Source: Desulfatitalea alkaliphila
GTDB taxonomy: Bacteria > Desulfobacterota > Desulfobacteria > Desulfobacterales > Desulfosarcinaceae
Direction: 5' to 3'
NCBI RefSeq assembly: GCF_022968795.1
Contig: NZ_JALJRB010000003.1
Location: 264,427 to 328,426, forward strand
Length of the DNA: 64,000 nt
The position numbers were made by a program, and so were the translations under genes. Below the pieces are notes generated by a model. The model saw only the letters and a program-made list of their open reading frames with translations, made no database searches and had not been told where the DNA came from. Shown here piece by piece: positions 17,292-25,334 of the stretch (positions within the stretch are counted from its first letter, which is position 1; every line of letters begins with the position of its first letter).

Positions 17292-18262
17292 GGATCGGCC
17301 CGATTCAACTGGCCAACCCAACGATCTTCGCCCCCCTGGCCGGCATCAGTGATCTGCCCATGCGGCTGCTGGCCAAGGCGGCCGGCTGCGCCCTGGTCTA
17401 TTCCGAAATGGTCAGTGCCAACGGGCTGGTGCACGGCGGGGCCAAGACCTGGCAACTGTTGACCACTGTGCCCGCGGAACAGCCTATGAGCGTTCAACTG
17501 TTCGGCGGCGATCCGGCCATGGTGGCCGAAGCGGCGCGGCGGGTCGCCGCCGCCGGTGCCGAGATTGTGGACATCAATTGTGGCTGTGCCGTCAAAAAGA
17601 TCCTCAAAAGCGGTTCCGGAGTGGCCTTGATGAGGGACCTGCCACGGGCCACGGCCATGCTAAAGGCGGTACGCAAAGCGATCAACGTGCCATTGACAAT
17701 CAAAATGCGCACCGGCTGGGACCCCTCCGGCACGGATGCCCTGGCCTTGGCCCGCATTGCACAGGATTGCGGTGTGGATGCACTGGCGCTGCACCCGCGT
17801 ACCGCACGCCAGGGATTCGGGGGGCGCGCCGACTGGACCTTGATCGAGCGGGTCAAGGCGGCCGTCGATATACCGGTCATCGGCAACGGCGACGTGCAAA
17901 CGGCCGACGATGCGGTGCGGATGCTGTCCCGGACAGGATGCGACGCCGTGATGGTGGGCAGGGCGGCCATCGGCCACCCCTTCATTTTCAATCAGATCAT
18001 CGAACGTTTGGCGGGACGCGAAATCGGCCCCGTTCCTGTTGCGGCCCGCTTCGATGCGATCCGGCGCTATGTGGATGCGGCCATGACCTATTCCGGCGAG
18101 CCCCGGGCCTGCCTGGTGTTACGCAGTCGATTGGCCTGGTTTGTCAAAGGCATGCCCCGGGCGAGTTGGTTTCGCCAAGCCATTCGGCACATCGCCTCCC
18201 GCGACGAGGTACAGCGCCACATCGACGATTATGAAGCGCTGGTGGCGGCGCAGCAGGCGTAG
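17288..18262 (+). CDS. dusB: tRNA-dihydrouridine synthase (DusB-like)
   Basis: 324 residues, usual for Dus. FMN/NADPH enzyme reducing uridines in the tRNA D-loop. Seen: IFAPLAGISDLPMRLLAK, EMVSANGLVHG, VDINCGCAVKKI with the catalytic Cys in the NCGC region, ALHPRTARQGFGG and IGNGDV, plus GCDAVMVGRAAIGHPFIF. Starts at the ATGA overlap with the preceding DUF1848 gene. The second Cys-Ala of DusB (CPxKK in E. coli) reads CGCAVKK, a family variant. Confidence 0.93.
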   Translation: MRIGPIQLANPTIFAPLAGISDLPMRLLAKAAGCALVYSEMVSANGLVHGGAKTWQLLTTVPAEQPMSVQLFGGDPAMVAEAARRVAAAGAEIVDINCGCAVKKILKSGSGVALMRDLPRATAMLKAVRKAINVPLTIKMRTGWDPSGTDALALARIAQDCGVDALALHPRTARQGFGGRADWTLIERVKAAVDIPVIGNGDVQTADDAVRMLSRTGCDAVMVGRAAIGHPFIFNQIIERLAGREIGPVPVAARFDAIRRYVDAAMTYSGEPRACLVLRSRLAWFVKGMPRASWFRQAIRHIASRDEVQRHIDDYEALVAAQQA

Positions 18263-18265
18263 GAA

Positions 18266-18279
18266 CACGGCATGCCGTG
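18266..18279. repeat. Short palindrome related to the GGGCACGGC repeats
   Basis: CACGGC-AT-GCCGTG just after the dus stop. It shares the core of the two 20-bp palindromes at 20540 and 20583. Too GC-poor at the end to call a terminator. Confidence 0.5.
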
Positions 18280-18356
18280 CCCTTGCAGCGACGTCGCGGA
18301 TTTCAAAATTGCATGAACGCAGAGGTGGACCGCAAGACACCGTTTCCCGATGGGCA

Positions 18357-19304
18357 CTACTTAAGGGGAACGGCGAAGTCCCCCACCTGAATGGCTGCAT
18401 CATCGAGTAACCGCGCCCGCGTTTGCGCCTCGTCGACCGCCACCACCTCGACCGTCCCCAGTCGATAACCGGGGACAATGAAACGTGCCCCGTCGGCACC
18501 CGTCACGATGCGGCGCCCTTCGAAGACGGCCCAACGATCACCCGGCCGCACACCGACCGTCCGGCCGACGGCAAAGGTGACCATGCCGTCATCGATGCCG
18601 ATGACAGCGGCCTTCCAATGGGTGTCGCGGATGGTGTCGATGGCCTCACGGGCAAGCCGGCGGCCGATCCCTCGAACGCTCTTTTCCATCGCCCCGAAGA
18701 GGCTTTGTGACCCGCTGCGAAAGGCTTCGTAGCTGTTTACATCGATCCGGATGGTCTCTTCCACCACCCGGCTGAGCACCTTCGCCGCCGTGAAGGTATC
18801 GATCACATCCAACGAAAAGGCCACGGTCATGTAGTAGCGCGGTTTGCGAAACCACCAGATGCCCTTCTGTTGCTCGAAAACCCGCGCGTCCATCACCTGG
18901 GACTGCATCAAGTGCTGGTAGCCGGCCAGTCGGGCGGTGGTGGCCAGATCGAAACGCTGGGGCGCCGCCAGCAGCTCCGGGCGGACCATCAGTGCGGTGA
19001 AATCGTCTTCCCGCGCCGTGAGCAATCGAATGCCTTTTCCCCGGGATTGAAAGGTGGCCATGATCTGATCGGCCAGCAGATCGCTCGTCTGGCGCAAGAA
19101 GGATCCCGGTGGCGCCGTCGGTGCGGCCATGGCCACTTGGCGCAGGGAACCGCCATCGCGCACCTTGACCTCACCCAGGCTGGGCCGTTCTTCCTCCAAT
19201 ACATATTGCGGCTTGGCACAGGCGACCAACAGCAGAACCGCCAGCCACACAATGCCCATCTGCGCGAATCGATGCATGCCCCGTTCACTCCGGTTGTTTG
19301 TCAT
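18357..19304 (-). CDS. Lipoprotein of unknown function, FlgT/CsgG-like in outline
   Basis: 315 residues from the ATG that overlaps the queF stop (ATGA); an ATG at 19277 is an alternative. A hydrophobic stretch ends in lipobox LLVAC, so an outer-membrane or periplasmic lipoprotein is likely. The middle (MATFQSRGKGIRLL, ARLAGYQHLMQSQVMDARVF, YYMTVAFSLDVIDTFTA) alternates strands like CsgG/FlgT proteins, and the C-terminal ~90 residues (VRPGDRWAVFEGRRIV, YRLGTVEVVAVDEAQTRARLL) look like the small beta-barrel found at the C-terminus of FlgT. No flagellar genes are nearby, so the resemblance is only structural. Confidence 0.7.
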   Translation of the reverse strand: MTNNRSERGMHRFAQMGIVWLAVLLLVACAKPQYVLEEERPSLGEVKVRDGGSLRQVAMAAPTAPPGSFLRQTSDLLADQIMATFQSRGKGIRLLTAREDDFTALMVRPELLAAPQRFDLATTARLAGYQHLMQSQVMDARVFEQQKGIWWFRKPRYYMTVAFSLDVIDTFTAAKVLSRVVEETIRIDVNSYEAFRSGSQSLFGAMEKSVRGIGRRLAREAIDTIRDTHWKAAVIGIDDGMVTFAVGRTVGVRPGDRWAVFEGRRIVTGADGARFIVPGYRLGTVEVVAVDEAQTRARLLDDAAIQVGDFAVPLK

Positions 19305-19711
19305 TCGGAAACACCCGCATACTGGGCGACCACCTCGGTGGTGATCCCGCCCCGGGCGGTGAAGGTGCCTTGCACCTCCATCCATTGCGGCGCCAGCACC
19401 GCCGCCAGATCGTCGAGAATACGGTTGACCACATGCTCGTAAAAGATCCCCACATTGCGGTATTGCAACAGATAGTACTTGAGGGATTTGAGCTCGACGA
19501 TGGTTCGGTCGGGTCGGTACCGGATGGTGATGGTGCCGTAATCGGGCAAACCGGTCATGGGGCAGACCGAAGTGAATTCCGGCTGCCGGATGGTGATATT
19601 GATCTCGCGGCGATCCTTGTAGGCATAATCGATGGGGCTCAACAATTCGCGTCGCACCCCATCGGACGTTTTGATGTCGTAGGGAACGGGGGGTCGGGAT
19701 GCATCGGCCAT
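19301..19711 (-). CDS. queF: NADPH-dependent 7-cyano-7-deazaguanine (preQ0) reductase
   Basis: 136 residues, matching the short unimodular QueF. It reduces preQ0 to preQ1 in queuosine synthesis. The catalytic Cys lies in EFTSVCPMTGLPDYG, the NADPH/substrate motif in VELKSLKYYLLQYRN, then FYEHVVNRIL and FTARGGI. AGGAGG is 13 bases before the ATG. Coupled by a 4-base overlap to the downstream lipoprotein gene. Confidence 0.95.
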   Translation of the reverse strand: MADASRPPVPYDIKTSDGVRRELLSPIDYAYKDRREINITIRQPEFTSVCPMTGLPDYGTITIRYRPDRTIVELKSLKYYLLQYRNVGIFYEHVVNRILDDLAAVLAPQWMEVQGTFTARGGITTEVVAQYAGVSE

Positions 19712-20033
19712 GCGGCTACGGAACCTCCTGTGGGGCGTTGATGGGGCAAAAGGGAGCGTTTCACGACTCCTTGCCAGTGTATCAGGCGCCCTGGAACATA
19801 GAGAATTTAGGGCAGTGTGTCAATTGCGGATCCATCGCCACGGCGCCGGTACGCTGACGGAACGCGGTGCATTTATCGGTTCATCTCTGAAGGTTGTGCC
19901 TTTCAACCACCGGATGCGTTGATTGCCGCTTTGCAGGGCGCGTTGTTCGAATTCCGAAGTGGGCTGTATGCAGCGTTGTATGCTCCGTTGTTCGAAAACC
20001 CATGGCGGCTGTTTGGCGCGTTGAACGACCGCC
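19712..20033. other. Intergenic stretch before the long hairpin, no gene seen
   Basis: Short open frames on both strands lack ribosome sites. The sequence repeats GTTGTTCGAA (near 19943 and 19988). No feature identified. Confidence 0.45.
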
Positions 20034-20223
20034 GGCGGGTGGGCCGGGGAGGCCGGGTGCTGCGCGTTTTGGCGCCAAGGGGCCGTAATGGGGTGGGCTC
20101 CGGGCGGCCCGCACAACTCGCTGCGCTCAAACAGGTGCGGGCCGAACGCCCTGCGCCCCACCCCATAACGGCCCCTATGCGCCTGCACGCATTGCAGCAC
20201 CCGGCCCCCCCGGCCCACCCGCC
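20034..20223. repeat. 190-bp long imperfect inverted repeat (hairpin element)
   Basis: Outer arms 20034-20063 and 20194-20223 are complementary at 29 of 30 positions. Inside, GGGGCCGTAATGGGGTGGG pairs with the matching complement near 20160-20177, and GGCCCGCAC (20106-20114) pairs with GTGCGGGCC (20135-20143). The ~20-base terminal loop contains ACTCGCTGCGCTCA, itself a small palindrome. The whole element could fold into one long stem. Confidence 0.88.
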
Positions 20224-20245
20224 TCCGTGGGAGAACTGACGGGTG

Positions 20246-20269
20246 GCACTGGCAACTGGTTGCCAGTGC
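20246..20269. repeat. Perfect palindrome, GGCAAC type
   Basis: Arms GCACTGGCAAC and GTTGCCAGTGC with centre TG. A related palindrome, ACCGGCAAC/GTTGCCGGT with centre CA, lies at 20483-20502. REP-like intergenic elements. Confidence 0.75.
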
Positions 20270-20482
20270 TGCGTAGCAACAAGAGCTCATGCGCCTCACT
20301 CCCGCCACCGGCAAGGCGGATTGCGTTCACGCCACATGCACAAACAATCCGGTTACCGCTGGTTCGGTTACCAGGGCACAAGACCGCCCTGGCAGTTCAG
20401 CTCTGCCGCCCGGTATCTGTTAAACAGGGCGATGGGTGTACGGTTGACGTCGATTTTGGGAAAAACCTCCTGGCCTTCGGCC

Positions 20483-20502
20483 ACCGGCAACCAGTTGCCG
20501 GT
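20483..20502. repeat. Palindrome, GGCAAC type, second copy
   Basis: 9-bp arms ACCGGCAAC / GTTGCCGGT around CA, in the same non-coding island as the copy at 20246. Confidence 0.7.
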
Positions 20503-20539
20503 GCCACCCCCGACGGGTGGGTGCGGATCGGGCCTTATC

Positions 20540-20602
20540 GGGCACGGCGTGCCGTGCCCCTATGGGTGGATGGGATCCTATTGGGCACGGCGTGCCGTGC
20601 CC
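20540..20602. repeat. Two tandem copies of a 20-bp palindrome
   Basis: GGGCACGGC-GT-GCCGTGCCC occurs at 20540-20559 and again at 20583-20602, 43 bases apart; both are followed by CTATGGGT or CTACGGGT. Typical of dispersed REP-like sequences. Confidence 0.85.
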
Positions 20603-20675
20603 CTACGGGTTGGTGGAAGGCACGATGCATGGTAGAACCCATCCGCTCGTTTACCTCCAACCCATAAAATCGATA

Positions 20676-20717
20676 GAATTCATTAACTTAAAACTTAACA
20701 CTTAAAACTTAAAACTG
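20676..20717. repeat. 42-bp CTTAAAA-rich repeat, copy 1
   Basis: Begins GAATTCATTAACTTAAAA and ends CTTAAAACTTAAAACTG. It matches 29117-29158 at 40 of 42 positions; both copies are followed by a GC-rich CCCG..CAGGGC motif. AT-rich island in an otherwise GC-rich sequence. Confidence 0.88.
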
Positions 20718-20826
20718 GCCCGTCAGGGCCCTAAAACTGCCCACCAGGATGGCGGCTGTCGCTTGACAGCACCCATGGCAACTGATAACAATCCATAATC
20801 ATTGCACATTCACCGGAGAAAAGACC

Positions 20827-21012
20827 ATGGCCAAAGACAGCATGCAAGAACAGGTCCTGCGAGCCAGCAAGGAGATCGCCGTCAAGTTCATCGAGGTGGG
20901 CCGTTTGTGGCCCACCAATTTCGCCGAAACCTTTAAAAACATCTACACCGCCATCGACAGCACCGTAAGGGCTTCCGCCGAAAGCGACCGGGAGGAAAAG
21001 GGCGGCAAATAG
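20827..21012 (+). CDS. Small protein of unknown function
   Basis: 61 residues; CACCGGAG precedes the ATG by 9 bases. The sequence is amphipathic and helical (QEQVLRASKEIAVKFIEVGR, FAETFKNIYTAI), with a charged tail. No signal peptide or membrane segment. Codon use is normal for the genome, and it is the only coding unit in the repeat-rich island. Convergent with the SppA gene, with a 3-base gap. Function unknown. Confidence 0.65.
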   Translation: MAKDSMQEQVLRASKEIAVKFIEVGRLWPTNFAETFKNIYTAIDSTVRASAESDREEKGGK

Positions 21013-21015
21013 CCC

Positions 21016-22008
21016 CTAGCGCCCCGCGGCGGCGGGCCAGATGTAATGAAAATCGGCGGTTGCGGTATCGGACAGGGGTGCCATGAAAGGCAGCAGGGAC
21101 GACAGATCCCCCCCTTGATAGCGTATGGCGGGGTGGTAGAGGGTGTCGTCCTCGATTTTGGAGCGGCGATAGGCCACCACCCGCGCATCGGTGCTCAAGC
21201 CGGCCATCTGTTTGGCCTTGGCGACGGCATCGTCAAGATACCCGATCTCATCCACCAGCCCCAGCGCCTCGGCCTGATCCGCCAGATACACCCCGGCCCG
21301 GGCGACCTGCTCCATTTGGGCCGCTGTCAAGTGGCGATGGCGCGCCACCAGGTCCAAAAACCGTTGCGCCAGTTTATCGGTCAACTCCTGAAACAGGGCG
21401 GCATCGGTTTCCGTTTCCGGTCGGAAGGGCGATCCCATGTCCTTCTGATCCCCCGATTTGCTCACCGCCACCGACAAGCCGGTTTTTTCCATCAGCCCGC
21501 TGACCCCGGGACGCATGAAGATCACGCCGATGGAGCCGGTGATGGTGGTCGGGTGGGCCATGATGTGGTCGGCCGGCAGGGCGATGTAATAGCCGCCGGA
21601 GGCGGTCACGTTCATCATGGCCACGACGACCTTCACACCCGTGCGTTGCTTGTAGGCATCGATCTCGTGGTAGAGAATGTCGCTCGCGGTCACCGTGCCG
21701 CCCGGCGAGTTGATCTTGAGCAGCAGCGCCTTGATTTCCGGGTCCCTCTGGGCGTGACGCAGATAGGCGACCACCTGCTGCACCGTGCTGGGGCGACTGC
21801 GCATCAGGCGCTCTTGGGAGCGGTCGGAGAGGGTGCCGTCGATGGAGAGCAGCAGCACCTTGCCCTTGTCCGTTCCCTCCAACACGTACTCCTTCAGCGG
21901 TTCGTCCCGATCACCGAATAGGGTCACCCGCGGCAACGCGCATCCGCCGAGGAACATCACCGCAGCCACCAACAGGACGCCGAGCGTCCACCATCGTATG
22001 GGTTTCAT
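21016..22008 (-). CDS. sppA: Signal peptide peptidase SppA-type (S49) lipoprotein protease
   Basis: 330 residues. The start at 22008 follows AAAGGG; the first 28 residues are a signal ending in lipobox LGGC. The S49 domain shows LLKINSPGGTVTASD, the Ser nucleophile in NVTASGGYYIALPAD, TITGSIGVIF and the general-base Lys in SKSGDQKDMGSPFR. It is short-form SppA (about half the E. coli length). Its job is degradation of cleaved signal peptides or membrane peptides at the periplasmic face. Starts 54 bases after polA, same direction. Confidence 0.92.
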   Translation of the reverse strand: MKPIRWWTLGVLLVAAVMFLGGCALPRVTLFGDRDEPLKEYVLEGTDKGKVLLLSIDGTLSDRSQERLMRSRPSTVQQVVAYLRHAQRDPEIKALLLKINSPGGTVTASDILYHEIDAYKQRTGVKVVVAMMNVTASGGYYIALPADHIMAHPTTITGSIGVIFMRPGVSGLMEKTGLSVAVSKSGDQKDMGSPFRPETETDAALFQELTDKLAQRFLDLVARHRHLTAAQMEQVARAGVYLADQAEALGLVDEIGYLDDAVAKAKQMAGLSTDARVVAYRRSKIEDDTLYHPAIRYQGGDLSSLLPFMAPLSDTATADFHYIWPAAAGR

Positions 22009-22062
22009 ATGTACAGCCCTTTCGTTTTGGTTACGTGACATGAGCGATGGGTCAAGCGCTGC

Positions 22063-24756
22063 TCAATGGGCCTCCGCCCAGTTGTGGCCCCAGGCCACGT
22101 TGACTTTGAGCGGCACTTTCAAGTCCCAAACATGCTCCATGATATCGGTAACCATCTCCCGCACCGATTGCAACTCTTCCGACGGTACCTCGAACACGAT
22201 TTCATCGTGCACAGAAAGCAGCATGCGGCTTTTCAGCTGTTGTCGCGCCAGGGATTCGGCCACCCGGATCATGGCCACCTTGATCAGATCAGCGGCCGTG
22301 CCCTGAATGGGCGTGTTGATGGCGGTGCGCTCGGCGAACTGACGGATGGTCGGGTTGGCGCTGTTGATGTCGGGCAGCAGGCGCAGGCGCCCCAGCAGGG
22401 TTTCGATACGCTGGGTTTCTCTTGCCCGGGCCACCGTTTGCGCCATGTATGTTTTGACGCCGCTGTAACGCGCGAAGTATTGGTCGATGTAGGCCTGGGC
22501 CATTTTGCTGCTGATGCCCAACTCTTTTGAAAGACCGTAGGCGCTCATGCCGTATATGATGCCGAAGTTGATCACCTTGGCCTGGCGCCGCAAATCGGCC
22601 GAGACCTGGTCCAGGGCCACGTGAAACACCTCGCCGGCGGTGCGGGCGTGGATATCCTCGTTTTCGGTAAAGGACTGGATCAAGATGGGGTCATCGGCAT
22701 AGTGTGCCAGAATGCGCAGCTCGATCTGGGAGTAGTCGGCCGCCAGCAAATAGTGGCCCGGCGCGGCCGTGAAGGCGGCGCGGATCATGCGCCCTTCCTC
22801 GGTGCGGATGGGAATGTTCTGCAAATTGGGATCGGAGCTGCTCAACCGCCCGGTGGCGGCCACGGTCTGGTTGAAAGAGGTGTGAATACGGCCGGTGGCG
22901 GGGTCCACCTGCTCCAGCAGGGCATCCACGTAGGTGGACTTGAGCTTGGCCACGGAGCGGTGGCGCAGCAACAGGGCCGGCAATTCATGCTGCTCGGCCA
23001 GCCGTGTCAACACCTCCACATCGGTGGAGTAACCGGTTTTTTTCTTGGTCTTTTTGAAGGTCGGCAGTTGCAGTTTTTCGAACAAAATGCGCCCCAGTTG
23101 CTGGGAAGACTGGATGTTGAAGCGCTCGCCGGCCAATGCATATATCTCATCTTCCAACAACTGCAACTGGTGGGTGAAAGATTTGGACAGCTCGCGCAGC
23201 TTTTCGCGATCCAGCCGCACGCCGGCCATTTCCATATCCATCAAAACAGGCACCAGGGGCATTTCCACCTGTTCGAGCAGGGGCATGAGCCCCAATGCTT
23301 CCAACCGGGGGCGCAAGACCTCATAGGCCCGCAGGGTGATATCGGCATCCTCGCAGGCATAGGGCACGGCCCGCTCCAGGGTGACCTGATCGAAAGTCAC
23401 GGCCCCCTTGCCCTTGCCGGCCACCTCCGCGTAGGTGATGGTTTTGTGACCGAGGAAATCGAGGGCGATCTGGTCCAGGTTGTGGGCCCGCTTGGAAGGA
23501 TCGAGCAAATAGGAGCCCAGCATGGTGTCGAAGCGCACGCCGGCCAGGGTGAACCCGTGACGTCGCAGCACCGTCCAGTCATACTTGATGTTTTGCCCCA
23601 CCTTGCCGATGGTCTCGTCCGCCAGTAAGGGTTGCAGGTGCTTGCGGATCGTGTGCAGGGGCAGTTGGGCGGGTGCCCCCATATAGCGATGGCCGCAGGG
23701 GATGTACACGGCGTGGTGGGGTTCCGGCGCGATGGAGATCCCCACCAGGTCGGCGGCCATGGGGTCCTGGGAGGTGGTCTCGGTGTCGATGGCGAAACAG
23801 TCGCAACGGCCCAGCCGCTCCACCAACGATGCCAGGTCCGCCTCGGTCAAGATGCCCCGATAGTCGGTCTCGGCCTTGCTCCGGCTGTTTTGAAAGCTGT
23901 GTTGCAACTGGCGGAACTCCAACTCCTGAAAAAGCCCGCTCAAGCGGGTTTCATCGGGGGGCCGCGCTATCAATCGGTCCGGTTCCAAAGCGATCGGTGC
24001 GTGGGTGTCGATGGTCACCAGGCGCCGGCTTAAAAAGGCCTGCTCTTTGTGCTGCAACAATTTTTCCCGCTGTTTGGCCGACTTCAAATCGTCCAGCCCT
24101 TCATACAGCGCCTGCATGCTGCCGAAACGCTGAATCAGGGTGAGGGCCGTTTTGGGCCCGATGCCCGGCACTCCGGGGACATTGTCGCTGCTGTCGCCGG
24201 AAAGCCCCATCACATCCACCAGTTGTTCGGGTTGCAATTGGTGGGTGCGCAGGATGGTCGACTTGTCGATCACCTCGTCCTTCATGGGATCCCAGATGGT
24301 CACCTGGTCGCTGACCAGTTGCATGAAATCCTTGTCGCCGGTCACCATGACCACGGGCATCCCGGCCGCTGCGGCCAGGCGGACGCATGTGCCGATCAGG
24401 TCGTCGGCCTCGTAGCCTTCCAACTCGATGGTTTGGATATTGAACCCTTCGGTCACCTGCTTGATATAGGGCAGCTGCATGACCAACTCTTGCGGCATGG
24501 ATGGACGGTTGGCCTTGTATGCGTCGTACATCGCATGGCGGAAGGTGGGCCCCTTGGCGTCGAAAAAGATCGCCACGTAACGCGGCGATCGCTCCTGCAT
24601 CAATTTAATGAGCATGCGGGTATACCCGAAAACGGCATTGGTGGGCAGGCCCTTGCTGTTGGTGAGGCCCCGCACGGCATGAAAAGCACGATGGATGTAG
24701 GCGCTGCCGTCGATCAGGTACAGGGGGGATCGGTCCGGGTCGTTGTTGCTGGTCAT
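22063..24756 (-). CDS. polA: DNA polymerase I
   Basis: 897 residues. Three parts: 5'-3' exonuclease (residues 1-290; YLIDGSAYIHRAFHA, GYEADDLIGT, SGDSSDNVPGVPGIGPKTA), proofreading 3'-5' exonuclease (FAIDTETTSQDP and NIKYDW keep the metal ligands, so active), and family A polymerase (motif A DYSQIELRILAHY, motif B AKVINFGIIYGMSAYGL, motif C SVHDEIVFEV). The N-terminus MTSNNDPDRSPLYLIDG was chosen because the open frame upstream is not conserved. Weak ribosome site. Confidence 0.97.
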   Translation of the reverse strand: MTSNNDPDRSPLYLIDGSAYIHRAFHAVRGLTNSKGLPTNAVFGYTRMLIKLMQERSPRYVAIFFDAKGPTFRHAMYDAYKANRPSMPQELVMQLPYIKQVTEGFNIQTIELEGYEADDLIGTCVRLAAAAGMPVVMVTGDKDFMQLVSDQVTIWDPMKDEVIDKSTILRTHQLQPEQLVDVMGLSGDSSDNVPGVPGIGPKTALTLIQRFGSMQALYEGLDDLKSAKQREKLLQHKEQAFLSRRLVTIDTHAPIALEPDRLIARPPDETRLSGLFQELEFRQLQHSFQNSRSKAETDYRGILTEADLASLVERLGRCDCFAIDTETTSQDPMAADLVGISIAPEPHHAVYIPCGHRYMGAPAQLPLHTIRKHLQPLLADETIGKVGQNIKYDWTVLRRHGFTLAGVRFDTMLGSYLLDPSKRAHNLDQIALDFLGHKTITYAEVAGKGKGAVTFDQVTLERAVPYACEDADITLRAYEVLRPRLEALGLMPLLEQVEMPLVPVLMDMEMAGVRLDREKLRELSKSFTHQLQLLEDEIYALAGERFNIQSSQQLGRILFEKLQLPTFKKTKKKTGYSTDVEVLTRLAEQHELPALLLRHRSVAKLKSTYVDALLEQVDPATGRIHTSFNQTVAATGRLSSSDPNLQNIPIRTEEGRMIRAAFTAAPGHYLLAADYSQIELRILAHYADDPILIQSFTENEDIHARTAGEVFHVALDQVSADLRRQAKVINFGIIYGMSAYGLSKELGISSKMAQAYIDQYFARYSGVKTYMAQTVARARETQRIETLLGRLRLLPDINSANPTIRQFAERTAINTPIQGTAADLIKVAMIRVAESLARQQLKSRMLLSVHDEIVFEVPSEELQSVREMVTDIMEHVWDLKVPLKVNVAWGHNWAEAH

Positions 24757-24911
24757 TATGGACTCGCTTTGGTGTGTGCGGTAAGGTCCGGGCGGCGGCG
24801 GGTGTTGACACCCCACCGGGCTTGTTCTAAATTCGGTCGCTTGACCCGGTTCATCCATGGAAAAGCATATCATTACTAACATAGATGGCATTGAACGACA
24901 ATAAAGAGACC

Positions 24912-25133
24912 ATGTCCGATACCCGAGCAAACCGGCGCAAACGCCGTTGGCGTCGCCCCTCCATTCAACAGTGCCACTGCTGCGGTCAACAAAAGCCCTT
25001 CTGCTGGCGTTGCCGCTGCGGATTCGAAATCTGCCAAAGCTGCATGCAGGAGAATGTCTGGGGCATGTCCTGCAACCACATCACCTGGCAATGCCCCGAC
25101 TGTGGACAGCTCAACGGTTTCGGGAATCAATAA
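24912..25133 (+). CDS. Small cysteine-rich zinc-ribbon-like protein
   Basis: 73 residues with ten cysteines in an ordered pattern: CHCC, CWRCRCGFEICQSC, a lone Cys in MSCNH, and CPDC. This suggests two zinc-binding knuckles. N-terminus strongly basic (RRKRRWRRPS), consistent with nucleic-acid binding. Start at 24912 (MSDTRANRRK) or 24885. Divergent from polA with about 150 bases between. I have the impression of similar unnamed proteins in related sulfate reducers; function unknown. Confidence 0.72.
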   Translation: MSDTRANRRKRRWRRPSIQQCHCCGQQKPFCWRCRCGFEICQSCMQENVWGMSCNHITWQCPDCGQLNGFGNQ

Positions 25134-25162
25134 GAGCGATCACCGAAAGAGCGATCACCGAA
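25133..25162. repeat. 15-bp tandem duplication
   Basis: AGAGCGATCACCGAA occurs twice back to back; the first copy begins at the last base of the preceding stop codon. Confidence 0.8.
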
Positions 25163-25334
25163 ACCGCTGCGCATCCAATGCACCGAATTCCAAAAGGATC
25201 GGCCCAAGGCCCGTAAAAAACCTGGACGCTCGGACGACTTTGCCGTAGTATTAGGGAGTTGTCGACGAACCAGATGGTTCAATCGCCCCTCTGCACACAT
25301 ATCGCCGGACCTTTGGTCCGCACAGGACGGAAAC

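Noticed and set aside
19817..20314. Several open frames across the 190-bp hairpin
   Set aside because: They are by-products of the palindrome, with no ribosome sites or family resemblance.
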